This document shows positions 60,440-64,000 of a stretch of DNA of 64,000 bases, piece by piece (the first letter of the stretch is position 1; each line of letters begins with the position of its first letter). The DNA comes from Streptomyces roseoverticillatus. Lineage in GTDB: Bacteria > Actinomycetota > Actinomycetes > Streptomycetales > Streptomycetaceae. The stretch spans positions 1 to 64,000 of the forward strand of contig NZ_JOFL01000031.1 of assembly GCF_000719265.1 (NCBI RefSeq), in the 5' to 3' direction. The notes below the pieces were generated by a model. It had not been told where the DNA came from, did not search any database, and saw only the letters and a list, made by a program, of their open reading frames with translations. Position numbers and translations under genes: made by a program.

Positions 60440-61338
60440 CGGGCCGCCGCGGCCAGTCCGCGCGTCCGCAGCACCCGGCGCTCCAGCGGGCTGAAGACGG
60501 CCAGGTCGATGGCGATGCCGACGAACAGGATGAGGATGATCCCGAGGAGGACGCCCGGCATGTCGGAGTCGGTGCGCGCGTTCTCCAGGTACTGGCCGAG
60601 CCCCAGCCCCAGGTCGGGCGAGGAGGCGATCAGCTCGGCGGCCATGAGCGACCGCCAGGAGAACGCCCAGCCCTGCTTCAGCCCGGCGATGTAGCCGGGG
60701 AGCGCGGCGGGCAGCAGGACGTGCCGGGCGCCGCGCAGCCCCGTGGCGCCCAGGGTGCGGCCCGCCCGCAGGTACAGCGGCGGCACCTGGTCGATGCCGG
60801 ACACCAGGCCGTTGGCGATGGACGGCACCGCGCCGAGCAGGATCACCGCGTACATCGCCCCGTCGGTGATGCCCAGCCAGATCACCGCCGCGGGCACCCA
60901 GGCGACCGACGGCAGCGACTGCAGCCCGGACAGGACGGGGCCCAGCGCGGCCCGTACGAACTTCACGCGCGCGACGAGCAGGCCGAGCGGCGTGCCGAGG
61001 GCGAGGGCGGCGGCGAAGCCCAGCAGGCCGCGCGAGACGGACGTCCAGACGATGTCCAGGAGGGTGCCCCGCAGCCACAGCTCCCTGAGGCTGTGCCAGA
61101 CCGCGGCCGGGTCGGGCAGCTTGTAGTCGTCGGTGACCTCCGCGACGACCAGCACCTTCCACACCACGAGGACCAGGACGACAGCCGTGACCGGCGGCAG
61201 GACCTTGTGGAGCAGCACCTTCCCGAAGGAGGTGCGCTCGACGCGCACCGCGTCCAGCGCGTCGAGCCCGGCTTCCAGGCCGGCGAGGTCGTGGCTGCCG
61301 CCGGAGGAGTTCCGGGTGCCGGTCTCAGTGCTGGCCAT
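60436..61338 (-). CDS. ssuC: Sulfonate/nitrate-type ABC transporter permease
   Basis: Inner-membrane permease of 300 aa with about six helices (VTAVVLVLVVWKVLVVAE, ISRGLLGFAAALALGTPLGLL-type segment, AMYAVILLGAVPSI, GVLLGIILILFVGIAIDLAVF). The EAA loop contacting the ATPase is TLGATGLRGARHVLLPAALPGYIAGLKQGWAFSWRSLMAAE (about residues 194-234). It pairs with SsuB, whose stop lies 14 bp inside this gene. ATG at 61338. Confidence 0.93.
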   Translation of the reverse strand: MASTETGTRNSSGGSHDLAGLEAGLDALDAVRVERTSFGKVLLHKVLPPVTAVVLVLVVWKVLVVAEVTDDYKLPDPAAVWHSLRELWLRGTLLDIVWTSVSRGLLGFAAALALGTPLGLLVARVKFVRAALGPVLSGLQSLPSVAWVPAAVIWLGITDGAMYAVILLGAVPSIANGLVSGIDQVPPLYLRAGRTLGATGLRGARHVLLPAALPGYIAGLKQGWAFSWRSLMAAELIASSPDLGLGLGQYLENARTDSDMPGVLLGIILILFVGIAIDLAVFSPLERRVLRTRGLAAAAR

Positions 61339-62128
61339 GGCGGCGGATCTCCCCACGCAGTTCTTCGGTGATCTCGACGGACAGGTCCGCCACCGCCGCG
61401 TCCTCGATGCGGCGGGGCTGGGGTATGTCCACGGCCCACTGCCGGGCCACTCGCCCCGGCCGCGAGGACAGCAGCACGACGCGCTCCGCGAGCCGCACGG
61501 CCTCGCGGACGTTGTGGGTCACGAACAGCACCGACAGCGACGTCTCGGACCAGATGCGGGTCAGCTCGTGGTGCAGCACGTCCCGGGTGATGGCGTCCAG
61601 CGCCGCGAACGGCTCGTCCATCAGCAGGACCTGGCTGTCCTGCGCCAGCGCGCGGGCGAGCGCGACGCGCTGCCGCATGCCGCCCGACAGCTCGTGCACC
61701 CGCTTGCCGTACGCCCCGGAGAGCCGTACGAGCTCCAGGAGCCGCTCCGCCTCCGGCCGCCGCTCCGCGCGCGGCACGCCGCGCAGCCGCAGCGCCAGCT
61801 CGATGTTGCGGCCCGCGGTGAGCCACGGGAACAGCGCGTGCTCCTGGAACATCAGGGCCGGGCGCCCGCCGGGCACCTCGATGCTGCCCGCGGTCGGCCG
61901 GTCCAGGCCGGCCACCAGGTTGAGCAGCGTCGACTTCCCGCAGCCCGAGGCCCCCAGGAGGCACACGAACTCGCCGGGGCGCACCTCCAGCGAGACGTCG
62001 TCCAGCACCGGCTGGGCCGCGCCGGGCCGGCCGAAGGACTTGTGGACGTGGTCGATCCTGACCGCCGCGGACTCGCGGTCCGCGAGCGCGGTCGCACCGG
62101 TCTTGTCGGTCGTCAGTGCCGGGGCCAT
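61325..62128 (-). CDS. ssuB: Sulfonate ABC transporter ATPase
   Basis: 267-aa ATP-binding protein of the NitT/TauT family. Walker A GASGCGKSTLLNLVAG, Q-loop ALMFQEHALFPWLTAGRN, signature LSGGMRQRVALARAL, Walker B VLLMDEPFAALD and switch VLFVTHNVREAVRLAERV are intact. It powers import of alkanesulfonates or related organosulfur compounds by SsuC with SsuA. It overlaps ssuC by 14 bp and follows ssuA by 44 bp. Confidence 0.95.
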   Translation of the reverse strand: MAPALTTDKTGATALADRESAAVRIDHVHKSFGRPGAAQPVLDDVSLEVRPGEFVCLLGASGCGKSTLLNLVAGLDRPTAGSIEVPGGRPALMFQEHALFPWLTAGRNIELALRLRGVPRAERRPEAERLLELVRLSGAYGKRVHELSGGMRQRVALARALAQDSQVLLMDEPFAALDAITRDVLHHELTRIWSETSLSVLFVTHNVREAVRLAERVVLLSSRPGRVARQWAVDIPQPRRIEDAAVADLSVEITEELRGEIRRHGQH

Positions 62129-62172
62129 CCGGTCACCTCCTGGGGAGTGGGGCGGATACGACGGGCGGGCGG

Positions 62173-63288
62173 CTACTGCTTGCCGAGCTTCGCGGCGTCC
62201 ACCGCGGGCCTGCCCTCGGCCTTGAGAACCTTGTTGAGCAGCGTCAGGTCGTAGATGCCGGAGAGGTCCGGCTCTTCCAGGAGCCCCGCCGTGACGGCGT
62301 TCGCGGCCTCGGTCCGCAGCGTCGCGGCCAGCGGGTCGTCGAGGACCTCGATGGACTTCCAGGCCGGGTCGAGGATCTGGGCGGGCAGCTCCTTGCCGGA
62401 GAGCTTCTTCAGCGCGGCGTTCGCCGAGGCCTCGGCCTTGCCGGGGTTCGCCTTGATCCAGGCGTTGGTCCTCACCGAGCCGCGCAGCACGGCCTCGACG
62501 ACATCGGGGTGGGCGTCCAGGAACTTCTGCGACACGACCACGTTGGTGATGACGAACTTCTTGTCCGGCCAGAGCGCCGCCTCGTCGAGGAGCACCTTTC
62601 CGCCCTCGGAGACCAGCTTCGACGCGGTCGGCTCGGGCACCCACGCGCCGTCCACCGAACCGGACTTGAAGGCGTCGGGCGTCACCTTGTTGTCCGTACG
62701 GACCACCGAGACGTCGCCCTTGCCGCTCTGCGGGTCGGCCTTCCAGCCCTGCTGCGCGATCCAGTGCAGGAACGCCACGTCCTGCGTGTTGCCCTTCTGC
62801 GGGGTGGCGATCCGCTTGCCCTTCACGTCCTCCACGGACGAGATCTTCTTGGGGTCGACGACGAGCTTCACCCCGCCCGAGGCCGAGCCCGAGACGATGC
62901 GCAGGCCCTTCCCCTTGGACTTCACGTAGCCGTTGATCGCGGGCGACGGGCCGATCCAGCCGATGTCGATGGAGCCGGCGTTGAGCGCCTCGATCTCGGA
63001 GGGGCCCGCGTTGAACGTGGCCGAGCGGAGCTTCGTGCCGCCCAGCTCCTTCTGGATCAGGCCCTCCTGCTCGCCGACCAACGGCGTGGCGTGGGTGATG
63101 TTCGGGAAGTAGCCGATCCGGACCGTGTCGGCCGAGAGCTTCTTCGCGTTCCCCGTCCCGCCCGCGGGCTCGGCTGCGGAGTCCTTCTGCGAGCCGTAGC
63201 CGCACGCGCCGAGGGCGAGGGCCAGCAGGGGGAGGGCTGCCAGGGCGGTGAGGGCACGGCGGCGGGGAGGGCGGGCGGCACTGGACAC
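62173..63288 (-). CDS. ssuA: Aliphatic sulfonate ABC transporter substrate-binding lipoprotein
   Basis: 371-aa lipoprotein anchored outside the membrane. The lipobox is LALALGACGYG at about residues 23-33. The NMT1/SsuA-like domain has RIGYFPNITHATPLVGEQEG, NAGPSEIEALNAGSIDIGWIGPSPAINGYVKSKG and DGAWVPEPTASKLV, all typical of the nitrate/taurine/sulfonate-binding family. GTG start at 63288. The adjacent sulfate-activation gene cysN supports a sulfur rather than a nitrogen substrate. Confidence 0.93.
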   Translation of the reverse strand: MSSAARPPRRRALTALAALPLLALALGACGYGSQKDSAAEPAGGTGNAKKLSADTVRIGYFPNITHATPLVGEQEGLIQKELGGTKLRSATFNAGPSEIEALNAGSIDIGWIGPSPAINGYVKSKGKGLRIVSGSASGGVKLVVDPKKISSVEDVKGKRIATPQKGNTQDVAFLHWIAQQGWKADPQSGKGDVSVVRTDNKVTPDAFKSGSVDGAWVPEPTASKLVSEGGKVLLDEAALWPDKKFVITNVVVSQKFLDAHPDVVEAVLRGSVRTNAWIKANPGKAEASANAALKKLSGKELPAQILDPAWKSIEVLDDPLAATLRTEAANAVTAGLLEEPDLSGIYDLTLLNKVLKAEGRPAVDAAKLGKQ

Positions 63289-63408
63289 AAGGGGTCCTCT
63301 CGAACGGGCCGGGATGCGACTAGGGGACGCCCGGCGCTTGCAGCGGGCGTAAGGAGTGCGGGAGGGCGGGGGGAACTTCAGGACCGGCGGGCGGCGCCGG
63401 TACGGTGC

Positions 63409-63519
63409 TCAGCGCGCACATCGTCCGGTGCCGCCCCGCCCGCTGCCGAGGTCGCCGCCGCCGACGCGGCCGCCCTCCTTGCCGAAGCCCGTGAAGAAGT
63501 CCCTGGGGGAGGTGCTCAT
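63409..63519 (-). CDS. Possible 36-aa peptide after cysN
   Basis: A small reading frame starts with ATG two bases after the cysN stop and ends at 63409. The product is Gly/Arg-rich (MSTSPRDFFTGFGKEGGRVG at its start). The ribosome site is weak. It could be a translated small gene of the sulfur operon or chance; it also fills part of the 230-bp gap before ssuA. Confidence 0.35.
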   Translation of the reverse strand: MSTSPRDFFTGFGKEGGRVGGGDLGSGRGGTGRCAR

Positions 63520-63521
63520 GG

Positions 63522-64000
63522 TCAGAAGTCCCAGCCCTCGTCGCCGGCCGCCGCGGCGGTGCCGTCCGCGAACGCCTCGCCCGCCATGCCCGCCGTCAGC
63601 GTCGTCCCGTCGGCCGGGTCGATCAGCAGGAACGAGCCGGTGCGCCGGGAGTCGGTGTACGGGTCGAGCGCCAGCGGCTCGGCCGTGCGCAGCACCACCC
63701 GCCCGATGTCGTTGGCGGCCAGCTCGCCGGGGTCCGGGTGCTGGGAGAGGTCGTCGAGCGCCAGCCGGGACGGCACCGCCTTCACCAGGGCCTTGACCGT
63801 CCGGGTCGTGTGCTTGAGCAGCACCCGGTCCCCCACGCGCAGCGGCCGGTCCGCCACGTGGCAGACGGTCGCCTCGACGTCCCGGGTCGTGCCGGGCGCG
63901 TCCGCCGTCGGGACGATGAGATCGCCGCGCGAGACGTCCACGTCGTCGGCGAGCCGCACCGTCACCGACTGCGGCGCCCACGCCACGTCCACCGGCGAGC
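63522..64000 (-). CDS. cysN: Sulfate adenylyltransferase large subunit, C-terminal part (cut by window)
   Basis: The last 150-odd residues of CysN, the GTPase subunit of ATP sulfurylase that makes adenosine 5'-phosphosulfate. Visible are the post-GTPase beta-barrel domains: SVTVRLADDVDVSRGDLIVP, ATVCHVADRPLRVGDRVLLKHTTRTVKALV, NDIGRVVLRTAEPLALDPYTDSRRTGSFLLIDPADG. The GTPase domain and start lie beyond the window. It heads the visible sulfur operon. Confidence 0.95.
   Translation of the reverse strand, partial: SPVDVAWAPQSVTVRLADDVDVSRGDLIVPTADAPGTTRDVEATVCHVADRPLRVGDRVLLKHTTRTVKALVKAVPSRLALDDLSQHPDPGELAANDIGRVVLRTAEPLALDPYTDSRRTGSFLLIDPADGTTLTAGMAGEAFADGTAAAAGDEGWDF

Overview
The window is chromosomal DNA of a Streptomyces or very close relative. 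GC content is very high with strongly GC-biased third codon positions. GTG and TTG starts are frequent, and stop/start overlaps (GTGA, ATGA, TTGA) are common. The gene families are typical of the genus: DUF3000, SAV2148-type HEPN protein, HemQ/CgoX, and TreY/TreZ/GlgX. About 55 protein genes are supported. I see no rRNA, tRNA, CRISPR array, transposase, phage or plasmid function.

Layout. 0.1-5.3 kb: an atypical orphan response regulator, a repeat-filled gap, a DUF3000 gene divergent from hemE, then an old-yellow-enzyme reductase divergent from its probable MarR repressor. 5.3-9.1 kb: a deazaflavin-type reductase/hemerythrin fusion, a small secreted SH3-like protein, and a two-gene lasso-peptide unit made of a previously unannotated 45-codon precursor and a cyclase. 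9.3-14.5 kb: aromatic catabolism on the minus strand (pcaF, pobA, pcaH, pcaG and a CoA-disulfide-reductase-like flavoprotein). 14.7-16.9 kb: cgoX(hemY)-hemQ, the late coproporphyrin-dependent haem genes. 17.2-24.6 kb: secreted tripeptidyl aminopeptidase, NERD-like protein, and an efeO-efeB-phosphoesterase operon. 24.9-27.6 kb: a BlaI-type repressor divergent from a class A PBP whose SxxK motif is replaced by TAFT. 27.6-35.9 kb: two NodB-like lipoproteins, PTH2-like hydrolase, an ABC transporter pair carrying a 15-copy minisatellite, ZapE, a RibD-C reductase. 36-40 kb: a MacB-like ABC exporter divergent from a histidine kinase/response regulator pair. 40-43.9 kb: murC, msrB, a compositionally foreign membrane protein. 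44-54.2 kb: glycogen-to-trehalose genes treZ, treY, glgX interrupted by a GNAT enzyme, dihydrolipoamide dehydrogenase and a LysR regulator. 54.6-59.5 kb: HEPN protein, DnaQ-like exonuclease, APH-fold kinase, subtilisin. 59.6-64 kb: a sulfur operon (cysN end, ssuA, ssuB, ssuC, sirohydrochlorin chelatase) cut by the window edge.

The best candidate for an undescribed system is the lasso pair at 6964-9109. The precursor leader fits the lasso consensus and its predicted core GRRGDFRDGPSGRRDR begins with Gly, has Asp at position 8 for the isopeptide bond, and contains an RGD tripeptide inside the ring. The usual B1 (RRE) and B2 (leader peptidase) genes are absent from the neighbourhood. The second notable unit is the BlaI/PBP pair, where a perfect-armed palindrome lies between a beta-lactam-type repressor and a PBP that lacks the catalytic Ser/Lys.

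Intergenic regions are crowded with a family of GC-rich palindromic repeats (CCGGCGGTGCCGG type), often as inverted or tandem pairs. One copy has become the C-terminal coding end of a histidine kinase, and one tandem copy carries a duplicated 3' end of the neighbouring peptidase gene.
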